Notes: generated by a model from the sequence alone, not told the origin. 64,000 nucleotides of DNA from Cupriavidus basilensis (GCF_008801925.2 NZ_CP062804.1:1860001-1924000), one strand, 5' to 3'; shown: positions 24,795-32,653, counted from the first letter of the stretch. Program-made: numbers and translations.

Positions 24795-25361
24795 CTACAC
24801 GCGCGAGTCACCCGCACGCTCCAGCATCGTCCGCGCCCCCTTCAATATCTCCCTGGCCACATCCTGGCTGGCCACCGTGCGCGCCAGCATCAGCGCCCCG
24901 ACGCACTGGGACATGACGCCCCAGGCCGCCTCTCCGCTCCCCAGCCTTAGCGCCAGTTCCAGTTGCATGGCCACCATGCCGTCCTCGCAGGCCTGGCGTG
25001 TGTCCACATCGGCGCGGGCGATCTCCGCGCCCAGGCTGGGTAGCGGGCAGCCCGTCTCCGGATGCCGCACATGGCCCATGGTGAGGTAGCAATCCAGCAT
25101 TCTTGCCAGCCAGGCGCCATCGCCACCCTCCCCGTCAGGCAGCAACAGCTCCCGGCTGCGCTGCAGCTCGCGCTCGATCACTTCGCGCAGCAATGCCTGC
25201 TTGGAATCGAAATGGCTGTAGAACGCCCCGCCGGTCAGGCCGGCGGCGCCCATCAGCTGGTCAACGCCGGTCGACGCAAAGCCCTCGCGCTTGACCAGCG
25301 CGCCGCTGGCCTCCAGCACCCGCTCGCGGGTGGCAGCTTTGTGAGTTGCGGAATAACGCAT
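24795..25361 (-). CDS. TetR-family repressor
   Basis: 188 aa. The helix-turn-helix (about 10-55: THKAATRERVLEASGALVKREGFASTGVDQLMGAAGLTGGAFYSHFDSKQALL) is in the AcrR/TetR mould, and the C-terminal ligand domain has the LxxYLTxxHxxxPETGCPLPSL pattern seen in a TetR_C subgroup. It is divergent from the SDR-isomerase operon and has a compound palindrome at 25427-25448. Its own start is 66 bp from that operator, so it probably represses both directions. It also sits upstream of mlaC on the same strand. The ATG at 25359-25361 is the likely start. Confidence 0.9.
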   Translation of the reverse strand: MRYSATHKAATRERVLEASGALVKREGFASTGVDQLMGAAGLTGGAFYSHFDSKQALLREVIERELQRSRELLLPDGEGGDGAWLARMLDCYLTMGHVRHPETGCPLPSLGAEIARADVDTRQACEDGMVAMQLELALRLGSGEAAWGVMSQCVGALMLARTVASQDVAREILKGARTMLERAGDSRV

Positions 25362-25396
25362 TGCAGTTCCTGAGATTGTGCTGGGGCAGATGCCGC

Positions 25397-25424
25397 TTGA
25401 CGCGACCCGCATTCATACCATAAC
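25397..25424 (+). promoter_or_regulatory. Candidate promoter of the SDR-isomerase operon
   Basis: TTGACG (25397-25402), a 16-nt spacer, and CATAAC (25419-25424), giving 5/6 and 4/6 matches to the sigma-70 hexamers. The transcription start would fall about 25431, inside the TetR palindrome directly downstream. Position is reasoned from the sequence, not measured. Confidence 0.55.
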
Positions 25425-25426
25425 GT

Positions 25427-25448
25427 TCGTTTACTAAACGATCGTTTA
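25427..25448. promoter_or_regulatory. TetR operator (compound palindrome)
   Basis: TCGTTTA (25427-25433), a C, TAAACGA (25435-25441) and TCGTTTA (25442-25448). Thus two overlapping dyads share the middle arm: TCGTTTA-C-TAAACGA and the seamless TAAACGA/TCGTTTA. Three half-sites suggest cooperative binding of two dimers. It lies immediately after the candidate -10 of the SDR operon. Confidence 0.75.
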
Positions 25449-25552
25449 TCTTATGCCGGATCCACTTCCGATGGAAGCGGCCAGCGTGGGCACGAACGCA
25501 GAAAGCCCGCCCGGCCATGGCCGGCGGATCATTCCAAGACTGGAGACAAGTC

Positions 25553-26281
25553 ATGTCCAACAAGAAAGCCATCCTTGTGGTAGGTGCCGGCGACGCCACT
25601 GGCGGCGCCATTGCTCGGCGTTTTGCGCGCGAGGGCTATATCGCCTGCGTGACGCGCCGCAGCGCCGACAAGCTCACGCCGCTGGTCGAGCAGATCCGCG
25701 CCGAGGGCGGCGAGGCCTACGGCTTTGCCTGCGATGCCCGCAAGGAGGACGAGACGGTGGCGCTGATCGAGCGCATCGAGCGTGAGATCGCGCCGCTGGA
25801 GGTGGCCATCTTCAATATCGGCGCCAATGTGCGGTTTTCCGTGCTGGAAACCACATCCCGCGTGTACTTCAAGGTCTGGGAGATGGCCTGCTTCGGCGGC
25901 TTCCTGATGGGGCGCGAGGCCGCCCGGGTGATGCTGCCGCGCGGGCACGGCTCGATTTTCTTCACCGGTGCTACCGCCAGCCTGCGCGGGCGCGATGGCA
26001 TGAGCGCCTTTGCGGGCGCCAAGCACGCCCTGCGCGCGCTAGCCCAGAGCATGGCGCGAGAGCTGGGGCCGAAGAATATCCACGTGGCGCACCTGGTGGT
26101 GGACGCCGCCATCGACACCGACTTCATTCGCTCGAACTTCCCCGACCGCTACGCCACCAAGCAGGACGACGGCATCGTCAATCCGGAACACATCGCCGAC
26201 ACCTACTGGATGCTGCACCAGCAGCCGCGCGACGCGTGGACGCACGAGCTGGATATCCGCCCGTGGATCGAGCCGTGGTAA
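25553..26281 (+). CDS. SDR-family protein with Phe in place of the catalytic Tyr
   Basis: 242 aa, Rossmann-type SDR. The nucleotide-binding GAGDATGGAIA (residues 11-21) is a loose TGxxxGxG variant; NIGANV replaces NNAG. The catalytic region has S143 (TASL) and K157 (SAFAGAKHAL) but F153 stands where the catalytic Tyr of YxxxK would be. Related SDR proteins in this group commonly show F at this site. It may still bind NAD(P) but act in another way. GGAG lies 8 nt before ATG 25553. It leads a TetR-controlled operon with the HCCA-isomerase gene. Confidence 0.85.
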   Translation: MSNKKAILVVGAGDATGGAIARRFAREGYIACVTRRSADKLTPLVEQIRAEGGEAYGFACDARKEDETVALIERIEREIAPLEVAIFNIGANVRFSVLETTSRVYFKVWEMACFGGFLMGREAARVMLPRGHGSIFFTGATASLRGRDGMSAFAGAKHALRALAQSMARELGPKNIHVAHLVVDAAIDTDFIRSNFPDRYATKQDDGIVNPEHIADTYWMLHQQPRDAWTHELDIRPWIEPW

Positions 26282-26307
26282 GCCCTGCCGGCCAGAGCCT
26301 CAAAGCA

Positions 26308-26376
26308 ATGAAAACCATCAAAGCCATCAAAGGCACCAAAGACAAAACACCACAACAAGCGGAGACGACGACATGA
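26308..26376 (+). CDS. Possible 22-aa leader peptide
   Basis: ATG at 26308 opens a 22-codon frame (Lys- and Thr-rich: MKTIKAIKGT...) whose TGA (26374-26376) overlaps the ATG (26373) of the next gene, giving ATGA coupling. No strong Shine-Dalgarno is visible. The segment also contains tandem CCATCAAAG units, so it may simply be low-complexity DNA. Coding is uncertain. Confidence 0.25.
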   Translation: MKTIKAIKGTKDKTPQQAETTT

Positions 26377-26966
26377 GCAAGCAAGTGGAATTCTATTTCG
26401 ACTTCGGCAGCCCGTATTCCTACCTGGCCTACAAGGAATTGCCGCGCGTGGCACAGCGCACCGGCGCCCAGATCGTATGGCGGCCCATCCTGCTGGGCGG
26501 CGTGTTCAAGGCCACCGGCAACCACAGCCCCGCGGAGATCCCCGCCAAGGGCCGCTGGTCGAAGACCGACACCGCGCGCTGGTCGCGCCGGTACGGTGCC
26601 AACCTCCAGCAGAATCCGCATTTCCCGGTCAATACGCTGGCGCTGATGCGCGCCGCGATCGGCTTCCAGTTGCAGGACGAAGCCGCGTTCCACCGCTATG
26701 TGGAGACGATCTTCGCCGCCATGTGGGAGCAGCAACGTAACCTGAACGACCCCGCCGAGATCGGCGCCGCGCTCACAGCCGCCGGGTTCGACGCGCGCCA
26801 GGTGCTGGGGATGATCGATGACCCGGCGGTGAAGGATGCGCTCAAGCAGGCCACCGAGGCCGCGGTTGCACGCGGCGTGTTCGGTGTGCCAAGCTTTTTC
26901 GTCGGCGACGAGTTGTTCTGGGGCAATGACCGCCTGCTGTTTGTCGAGGAAGCGCTGGCCGCATAG
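26373..26966 (+). CDS. 2-hydroxychromene-2-carboxylate isomerase-like (DsbA/kappa-GST fold)
   Basis: 197 aa. Starts with VEFYFDFGSPYSYLAYKELP, the HCCA isomerase/DsbA-like opening with the conserved Ser (S13) in FGSPYS, and ends with ARGVFGVPSFFVGDELFWGNDRLLFVEEAL, the cis-Pro-containing and substrate-binding part (GVPSFFV). NahD-type enzymes isomerise aromatic dihydrodiol products using glutathione; this may be a general thiol or GSH-dependent enzyme. GGAG precedes ATG 9 nt. Second gene of the TetR-controlled operon with the SDR. Confidence 0.88.
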   Translation: MSKQVEFYFDFGSPYSYLAYKELPRVAQRTGAQIVWRPILLGGVFKATGNHSPAEIPAKGRWSKTDTARWSRRYGANLQQNPHFPVNTLALMRAAIGFQLQDEAAFHRYVETIFAAMWEQQRNLNDPAEIGAALTAAGFDARQVLGMIDDPAVKDALKQATEAAVARGVFGVPSFFVGDELFWGNDRLLFVEEALAA

Positions 26967-26994
26967 CCGGCGCTATCCGCGAAAGAGCGCGCCG

Positions 26995-27798
26995 TCAGAA
27001 AGCCGGCAGGATCGCGCCCTTGAACTGCGTGGCCAGGAAGTCGCGCACTTCCTGCGACTGGTAGGCCGCCACCAGCGGCTTGACCCACGGCTTGTCCTTG
27101 TCCTGCGTGCGTACCGCGATCAGGTTGGCATAGGGGCCGCGCAGGTCTTCGGTGGCAATCGCATCCTTGGCCGGGCTGAGCCCGGCCTTGACCGCATAAT
27201 CGGTATTGATGGAAGCCACGGCCAGGTCATCGAGCGAGCGCGGCAGGATGGCCGAGTCCAGTTCCACGATCTTCAGCTTGCGGGGATTGGCCTTGATATC
27301 GAGCGGCGTGGCGTTCTTGCCGTTCTTGCCGACGCCATCGCGCAGCGTGACCAGACCCTCTTTCTGCAATAGCAGCAGCGCGCGGTTGCCATTGGATGGA
27401 TCGTTCTGGATGCCCACCTTGGCGCCGTCCGGCAGTGCCTTCAGCGACTTGAGCTTCTTCGAGTAAAAGCCCATTGGCGCCACGTACGTCAGGCAGACAT
27501 TGGCGATCTTGTAGTGCCGCGCCTCGATCTGGCTGTCGAGAAAGGGCTGGTGCTGGAAGCTGTTGGCGTCCAGGTCCCCGGCATCCAGCGCCGCATTCGG
27601 CTGCGCGTAGTCGTTGAACTCGATGATCTTCACGTCCAGGCCGTTGCGCTTGGCCACGGTCCGCACGACCTCCCAGATCTGCGCGTCGGGGCCGCTCATG
27701 GTGCCCAGGCGCACCACCTGGTCGGCGGCGTGCGCGGCCGGCAACACGATCATGGCGGCGGCCAGGGCGATGGATTTGAATAGACTACGGCGTTGCAT
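26995..27798 (-). CDS. MetQ/NlpA-family ABC substrate-binding protein
   Basis: 267 aa. Signal peptide (residues 1-24, ends AAHA) then the NlpA fold: VVRLGTMSGPDAQIWEVV, FNDYAQPNAALDAGDLDANSFQHQPFL and IVELDSAILPRSLDDLAVASINTDYAVKAG-type motifs, all diagnostic for methionine-binding proteins. The cleavage site carries no lipobox Cys, so it is probably a soluble periplasmic protein. No metN or metI genes adjoin. It is convergent with the isomerase gene 28 bp away. Ligand may be methionine or another amino acid. Confidence 0.9.
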   Translation of the reverse strand: MQRRSLFKSIALAAAMIVLPAAHAADQVVRLGTMSGPDAQIWEVVRTVAKRNGLDVKIIEFNDYAQPNAALDAGDLDANSFQHQPFLDSQIEARHYKIANVCLTYVAPMGFYSKKLKSLKALPDGAKVGIQNDPSNGNRALLLLQKEGLVTLRDGVGKNGKNATPLDIKANPRKLKIVELDSAILPRSLDDLAVASINTDYAVKAGLSPAKDAIATEDLRGPYANLIAVRTQDKDKPWVKPLVAAYQSQEVRDFLATQFKGAILPAF

Positions 27799-28048
27799 GC
27801 AGGCTCCACACTCAGGGTTGCGGCGCTTCGCGCGCCGCGCCGATGCGCGGCGGCGCGCAAGCTGGCCGCTGTTATCAAAGCGCGACCGGCACTTGTGATG
27901 CCGGCTCGCTTGGCAGCGATGTTAGCGCCGCGGCCATGGGCAGGGAATGAAGGTGTTCGCCTATCGATATGCGCGGCTTGCGCGGCGCGCTCGCAGCTCG
28001 GCAGCGGGTAGAATCACGCTCCGGTTTCCTGCAGATATCCAGCCAGCC

Positions 28049-28414
28049 ATGACGCACCCCCCTGCGGCCTCTGCCCCCTACCAGATTCTCTTCGCCTTCA
28101 CCGCGGCCACGGGCGCGGTGCTGGAAATCAAGCGCCTCGGCTTGCCCGCCGATGCGCCGCGCTCGCGCAAATACCAGTGGTTGTGGATCGCCGCCGGCAA
28201 TGGCCCGCGGCAAGCGCTGCCGTTGCAGTTTGTGTCGATGAGCCAGGGAGATTGCCAGGTGCGCGAGTTTGCCGAAGGCACGCTGCGTTTTGGCGAGCGG
28301 GATGCGGCCATGACGTTGCCGACGGGACAGACGCTGCATCTGCGGGCGTGCGCGGCGGATGCAGTCCCACCCGATGTGGCGGCCCTGGTGGCGCGCTTTG
28401 TGGCTGCGGATTAA
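28049..28414 (+). CDS. Hypothetical protein
   Basis: 121 aa, unrecognised. A soluble acidic/hydrophobic mix without signal peptide or membrane segment; starts MTHPPAAS, with YQILFAFTAATGAVLEIKRL (about 12-31) and a Trp-rich centre (KYQWLWIAAGNGP). The ATG at 28049 is used rather than an Arg-rich upstream extension. It is 17 bp upstream of the convergent AI-2E-type exporter end. Function unknown. Confidence 0.6.
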   Translation: MTHPPAASAPYQILFAFTAATGAVLEIKRLGLPADAPRSRKYQWLWIAAGNGPRQALPLQFVSMSQGDCQVREFAEGTLRFGERDAAMTLPTGQTLHLRACAADAVPPDVAALVARFVAAD

Positions 28415-28431
28415 GCCAACTTAAGCCAACC

Positions 28432-29616
28432 TTACTCGCCCAGAAACTCCGCCACCACTTCCAGCCCCTCCACATGGTCAGCCACCACCTTGGCAATCAC
28501 GGCAATGGGAATCGCCAGCAGCACGCCCCAGGTGCCCCATAGCCAGGTGAAGAGCAGCAGCACCACGAACACCGCGACGGCGTTCATCTTGGCCATGCGC
28601 CCCGTCATCCAGGTGGTCACCAGCGCGCCGATCAGCGTGGCGACCAGCAGCGAGCCGCCTGCCGCCATTGCCGCCAGCGCGAAGTCGCCCGACTGCATGA
28701 AGGCGGCAAGACCGATGCAAACCGCAATGAGCACCGCACCGAAGTAAGGCACCAGATGCAACGCCGCGGCGGCCAACGACCACGTGCCGGCGTTATCCAC
28801 TTGCAGCCATTTCAGCAGGAGCCAGGTCAGCGCACCCACCATGGCGTTGGTGACCAGCAGCATCACCATATAACGCTGGATCTGCCGGTTGATCTCGTCG
28901 AGCATGTGCACGCTGATCTTCTTCTGCGACAGCGTGGTACCCGCCATCTTGATGAACTTGCGCTTGAACATGTCTCCGGACACCAGCATGAAGAAGGCGA
29001 GGAACAACACCACCGCGGCCTGCGCGGCGACGGCAAAGACGCCGACCGAACCTGCCAGCAGCATATTGTTGAGCGAATCCCCGGCGCGCTCCACCACGAT
29101 CTGGGAGCCACGCACGGGCGGCCCTTGCCCGGTGCCACCCAGCACCGTGGCCGCGCGCCGGATCTTTTGCACCATCGAGTCGTCGCCGCTGAGCAAGGCG
29201 CCCACGGAGCGCGACAGCTTGGTGGCCACTTCCGGCAAACGGTCGATCAGGCCGGCAACCTGATCCTGCACCAGGTATGCGCAGCAGACCACGCCGGCCA
29301 GCAGCGCCAGCAACACCAGCGAGGCGCCGAGCACGCGCGGGATGCGCCGTCCGCACAGCAAGGTGACCAGCGGATCAAGCATGTACGCGACGACCACCGC
29401 AAGCACCACGGGGATCACGAAAGCGCTGGCCAGGTGCAGCGTGTAGAGCGATGCGAGCACCGCGAGGATGGTTAGTGCCAGGTCGCCGCGCCTGGCCGGG
29501 ACGACGGGAAGGGTTGCGGCCAGTGCAGGCTGGGTCGCCGATGCGCCCGCAGCTGCGGCGTCAGCGCAGACAGGCGACTGGTTTTGCGCAGCGGGGCTGG
29601 CGTTCAGATCAGCCAT
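28432..29616 (-). CDS. AI-2E/PerM-family membrane exporter
   Basis: 394 aa, close to the family's usual 340-370 plus a 45-residue Ala/Pro-rich N-terminus. The PerM/TqsA/YhhQ-like layout is visible: two helices (about 50-100, LTILAVLASLYTLHLASAFVIPVVLAVVVAYMLDPLVTLL split), a loop with many charged residues, and four or more C-terminal helices with LVPYFGAVLIAVCIGL and WGTWGVLLAIPIAVIAKVV, typical for the family. Substrates range from AI-2 to unknown. ATG 29614-29616 follows AGGAA. A 7-bp tandem repeat lies 55 bp upstream. Confidence 0.85.
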   Translation of the reverse strand: MADLNASPAAQNQSPVCADAAAAGASATQPALAATLPVVPARRGDLALTILAVLASLYTLHLASAFVIPVVLAVVVAYMLDPLVTLLCGRRIPRVLGASLVLLALLAGVVCCAYLVQDQVAGLIDRLPEVATKLSRSVGALLSGDDSMVQKIRRAATVLGGTGQGPPVRGSQIVVERAGDSLNNMLLAGSVGVFAVAAQAAVVLFLAFFMLVSGDMFKRKFIKMAGTTLSQKKISVHMLDEINRQIQRYMVMLLVTNAMVGALTWLLLKWLQVDNAGTWSLAAAALHLVPYFGAVLIAVCIGLAAFMQSGDFALAAMAAGGSLLVATLIGALVTTWMTGRMAKMNAVAVFVVLLLFTWLWGTWGVLLAIPIAVIAKVVADHVEGLEVVAEFLGE

Positions 29617-29670
29617 GGGATTGCGGTTCCTGTCGAGATGGTCGCGTGCGTGTCGCGTGAATGCCGGCGA

Positions 29671-29698
29671 GGCAATGGGCAATGGGCAATGGGCAATA
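29671..29698. repeat. 7-bp tandem repeat, 4 copies, in AI-2E leader
   Basis: GGCAATG three times followed by GGCAATA, head to tail, 55 to 82 bp upstream of the exporter start. A spacer-like microsatellite in the presumed 5' region between this gene and the divergent YihY gene. Confidence 0.7.
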
Positions 29699-29892
29699 GG
29701 CATGCGCGCATGGCGCGCGCCAAGCCTTATCCAAGCATAGTCTTGCCTGCCGGCGTTTCTGTCGGAGAATGGCGCAAGCCTGTGTAGGACAACCACGGCT
29801 TGCCGTACGGCGCGCGATGCGCCACATTGAGAGAACACGGATGCGCCGCGAAAGTGACCTCACTGCCATGACGAACTGACCCATCCCCTGCC

Positions 29893-30804
29893 ATGCAGAT
29901 ACTCGACGCGCGCGCCCGGCTGGTGCTGAAACACCCATGGCGCTTCGTACTGCGCACGCTCCGCCATTTCCGAGCCAACCAGGGCTTGCTGCTCGCGGGC
30001 GCGGTCGCGTACTACGCCTTGCTGTCGATCGTGCCCTTGCTGATCCTGATGGTGATCGCGCTGTCCCATGTGATCGAGCCGCAATCGCTGCTGGCCACCT
30101 TGTCGCGCTACCTGGAATGGTTGCTGCCGGGGCAATCCCGCGCCTTGGTGGACGAGCTGGCCAACTTCCTGGCGAACCGCGGGGTGATCGGCTGGGTGCT
30201 GCTGGCGAGCATGATCTTTTTCAGCTCGCTGGCGTTCACGGTGCTGGAGAACGCCATGTCGGTGATCTTTGTGCACCGGGTGGCGATCCGCCGCCGCCAC
30301 TTCCTGGTGTCGGCGGTGCTGCCGTACTGCTACATCGTCGTGCTCAGCATCGGCCTGCTGCTGGTGACGGTGGTCTCGGGCAGCCTGCAGGCCTTAGGCG
30401 CGCGGCATGTCGAAGTGCTGGGCCATGACCTGTCGCTGGACCGTGTCTCCGGCACCCTGCTCTACCTGCTCGGGCTGGCCGGGGAGATCCTGCTGCTGGC
30501 CTCCATCTACCTGGTGATGCCGGTGGGCCGCCTGTCGGTGCGCCATGCGCTGATTGGCGCGGTGAGCGCCGCGCTGCTTTGGGAGATCTCGCGGCACGTG
30601 CTGGTCTGGTACTTCGCCACGCTGTCGCAGGTGAGCGTGGTGTATGGCTCGCTCACCACCGCGATCGTCGTCCTGCTGAGCCTGGAAATCGCCGCCACCT
30701 TGCTGCTGCTCGGGGCGCAGGTGATCGCGGAATTCGAGCGCGGCGGCTCTGACGCGCCAGTGCAGGCGGAGGCGGAAACCGAAACAGAGACCTTTCACAC
30801 CTGA
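29893..30804 (+). CDS. YihY/RBN-family inner membrane protein
   Basis: 303 aa. Six transmembrane helices and the family features GAVAYYALLSIVPLLILMVIALSHVI, GVIGWVLLASMIFFSSLAFTVLENAMSVIF and VYGSLTTAIVVLLSLEIAATLLLLGAQVIAEFE (all broken as described in order: about residues 36-60, 97-125, 256-285). Once misnamed RNase BN; the function is unknown. Divergent from the AI-2E-type exporter across 276 bp with no gene in between. Convergent with TauE. Confidence 0.85.
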   Translation: MQILDARARLVLKHPWRFVLRTLRHFRANQGLLLAGAVAYYALLSIVPLLILMVIALSHVIEPQSLLATLSRYLEWLLPGQSRALVDELANFLANRGVIGWVLLASMIFFSSLAFTVLENAMSVIFVHRVAIRRRHFLVSAVLPYCYIVVLSIGLLLVTVVSGSLQALGARHVEVLGHDLSLDRVSGTLLYLLGLAGEILLLASIYLVMPVGRLSVRHALIGAVSAALLWEISRHVLVWYFATLSQVSVVYGSLTTAIVVLLSLEIAATLLLLGAQVIAEFERGGSDAPVQAEAETETETFHT

Positions 30805-30839
30805 GCCGCCGCGCGCACGGCCCAGGGCTCAGTGGCCAA

Positions 30840-31595
30840 TCAGTGCAACGTGCCCAGCAGCTTCGGCAGCGAGGCAGACAGCAGCGCCACGCCGGATGCG
30901 GTCAGCAGGCTCAGCACGATCCTGCGAAATGCGATCTCGCTGATGCCGATGTACAGCCGCGCGCCAAGGATGCTGGGCACCAGCATGGCCGGCCCCACCA
31001 CCAGGAACATGGGCAACATGTCGCGCGTGACGATGCCGGTGCCGACATAGGTCGCCATGGTCACCGCCAGCGTGGCCAGGTTGAAGTTCTGGATGATGGC
31101 GCGCTGCTCGTCCTTGGCCAGCCCGCGCAGGGTGCACCACAGCGTGGGGATGACGCCGGTAAAGCCGCCGATGCCGCCCATGATGCCCCCGGCCGCGCCG
31201 ATCACGCCATCAGCCACCCGCCCGCCGGCCCGGATGTGGGGCAGTTGCCTGGACATCAGCATCAGCGGACACCAGATGACCAGCAGCCCGCCCAGGCAAG
31301 CCTTGAACACGCTGGGATTGAGCGCAGGCAGGATCGCCACGCCGATGGGAATGCCCAGGATGCCGCCGGCCACGAAGGGCAGCAACTGCCGAGGCGAAAA
31401 GCTGCGCCGCACCGTCACCGCCGCCACCACCTGCCCGGTCAGCGAGCCGAACACCGCCATCGTCGCTGCCAGGCGCGGCTCCACGGTCCAGACCCAGAAG
31501 GACATGGCCACCATGCCGAAGGCAAACCCGGACAAGCCTTGCACGAAGCCGGCCACGACGGCGCCCAGCGCCAGGATCAGGACAGGAAATTCCAT
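30840..31595 (-). CDS. TauE/SafE-family membrane transporter
   Basis: 251 aa with seven or eight helices. The conserved N-terminal GFVQGLSGFAFGMVAMSFW and central GAAGGIMGGIGGFTGVIPTLWC are the two halves of the TauE/SafE repeat. Members export sulfite, sulfoacetate or sulfonates, but substrate is not indicated. It is 69 bp downstream of a LysR gene on the same strand, and a tandem 8-bp repeat fills its leader. It is convergent with the YihY gene. Confidence 0.86.
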   Translation of the reverse strand: MEFPVLILALGAVVAGFVQGLSGFAFGMVAMSFWVWTVEPRLAATMAVFGSLTGQVVAAVTVRRSFSPRQLLPFVAGGILGIPIGVAILPALNPSVFKACLGGLLVIWCPLMLMSRQLPHIRAGGRVADGVIGAAGGIMGGIGGFTGVIPTLWCTLRGLAKDEQRAIIQNFNLATLAVTMATYVGTGIVTRDMLPMFLVVGPAMLVPSILGARLYIGISEIAFRRIVLSLLTASGVALLSASLPKLLGTLH

Positions 31596-31601
31596 CGGTG
31601 A

Positions 31602-31633
31602 CTCGAAAGCTCGAATGCTTGAATGCTCGAAAG
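31602..31633. repeat. 8-bp tandem repeat, 4 imperfect copies, in TauE leader
   Basis: CTCGAAAG, CTCGAATG, CTTGAATG, CTCGAAAG, head to tail, immediately upstream of the TauE start. The first copy sits where a Shine-Dalgarno would lie on the minus strand, so the repeat may affect initiation. Confidence 0.7.
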
Positions 31634-31664
31634 TCGCAAACTATGCAGGGGATTGAACGCTTTG

Positions 31665-32648
31665 TCACCTGAGCGCGGCCTTCGCGCTGCGTGCCTGCAC
31701 ATCGAGCACCTTGGCCCGCGCCGCTTCGAAACGCGCGCCCTCGGCAGCCAGCCAATCCTCCACCGTGGCGATAGGCGACGTCTGCCCATGTGCGCAGACG
31801 AAGAAGTAGGACGCCTGCGAGCGCGCATGGATGCCGAACAGGTCAACCAGCCGGCCGGCCTCGATATCTTCCAGCACCAGCGCCGAGCGCCCCATCGCGA
31901 TGCCCTGCCCGGCCAGCGCCGCACCCACGGCCAGCTGCGACAGGTTGAAGCGCTGGCCCGCTTCGAGTTCGCCCACCTCTGCCTCCACCCCCGCCACCTG
32001 CAGCCAGTGGCGCCATTCCTCGAAGGCTTGCGCGCCGTCCCACGGGCTCACGTCGTGCAGCAGCCAGGCACCCCTCAGGTCCTGTGGCCTGCGCAACTCG
32101 GGATGCGCGGCCAGGAAGGCGGGGCTTGCCACCGGCAGCAGCCATTCGTCGAGAAACAACCGCGCCTTGAGGTCGTCATAGCCGCCCAGGTCGAAGCGCA
32201 CGGCGGCGTCGATGCCATCGCGCACCATCCGGGTGCGGTCCAGCGCGTGGAACTCGCCGTAGACGCGCAGGCCCACCTCGGGGTGATCACGGAAAAAATC
32301 GCCCAGCCGCGGGGTCAGCCAGCGCATGGCAAACGACGGTGCGCAGCTCAGCGCGATGGGGCCGGTCTCGCGCGGCTTGCGTAGCTGGGTGAGCGTGCCC
32401 TCGATGGCCTGGAAGGACTCGCGCAGCACAAAGCGCAACCGCTCGCCTTCGGGCGTCAGCACCAGCGCGCGCGGCGTGCGCAGGAACAAGGGCCGGTCCA
32501 GCCACTGCTCCAGCTGCTTCACCTGCTGGCTGACCGCGCCCTGCGTCACGCACAGTTCCGTGGCCGCGTGGGTGAAGTTGCAATGGCGCGCCGACGCCTC
32601 GAAGCAGCGCAGCCAGCTCAGCAAGGAGGACGATAACAAGGTGCTCAT
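31665..32648 (-). CDS. LysR-type regulator, GcvA-like
   Basis: 327 aa. HTH about 10-65 (SSLLSWLRCFEASARHCNFTHAATELCVTQGAVSQQVKQLE), with the GcvA-type F-x-x-A-A-x-x-L-x-V-T-Q-G-A-V-S-x-Q-V-K-x-L-E scheme, and effector domain (about 95-300) with SCAPSFAMRWLTPRLGDFF and GQGIAMGRSALV typical of that subgroup. It is divergent from dsdA over 156 bp, where a CTAAT-containing dyad fits a GcvA box. The probable role is D-amino-acid-dependent activation of the dsdA operon. Alternatively it controls only the TauE gene downstream. Confidence 0.9.
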   Translation of the reverse strand: MSTLLSSSLLSWLRCFEASARHCNFTHAATELCVTQGAVSQQVKQLEQWLDRPLFLRTPRALVLTPEGERLRFVLRESFQAIEGTLTQLRKPRETGPIALSCAPSFAMRWLTPRLGDFFRDHPEVGLRVYGEFHALDRTRMVRDGIDAAVRFDLGGYDDLKARLFLDEWLLPVASPAFLAAHPELRRPQDLRGAWLLHDVSPWDGAQAFEEWRHWLQVAGVEAEVGELEAGQRFNLSQLAVGAALAGQGIAMGRSALVLEDIEAGRLVDLFGIHARSQASYFFVCAHGQTSPIATVEDWLAAEGARFEAARAKVLDVQARSAKAALR

Positions 32649-32653
32649 GACAA

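Noticed and set aside
29671..31633. CRISPR or phage att repeats
   Set aside because: The repeats are 7-9 bp, tandem without spacers, and no cas or integrase genes are present.
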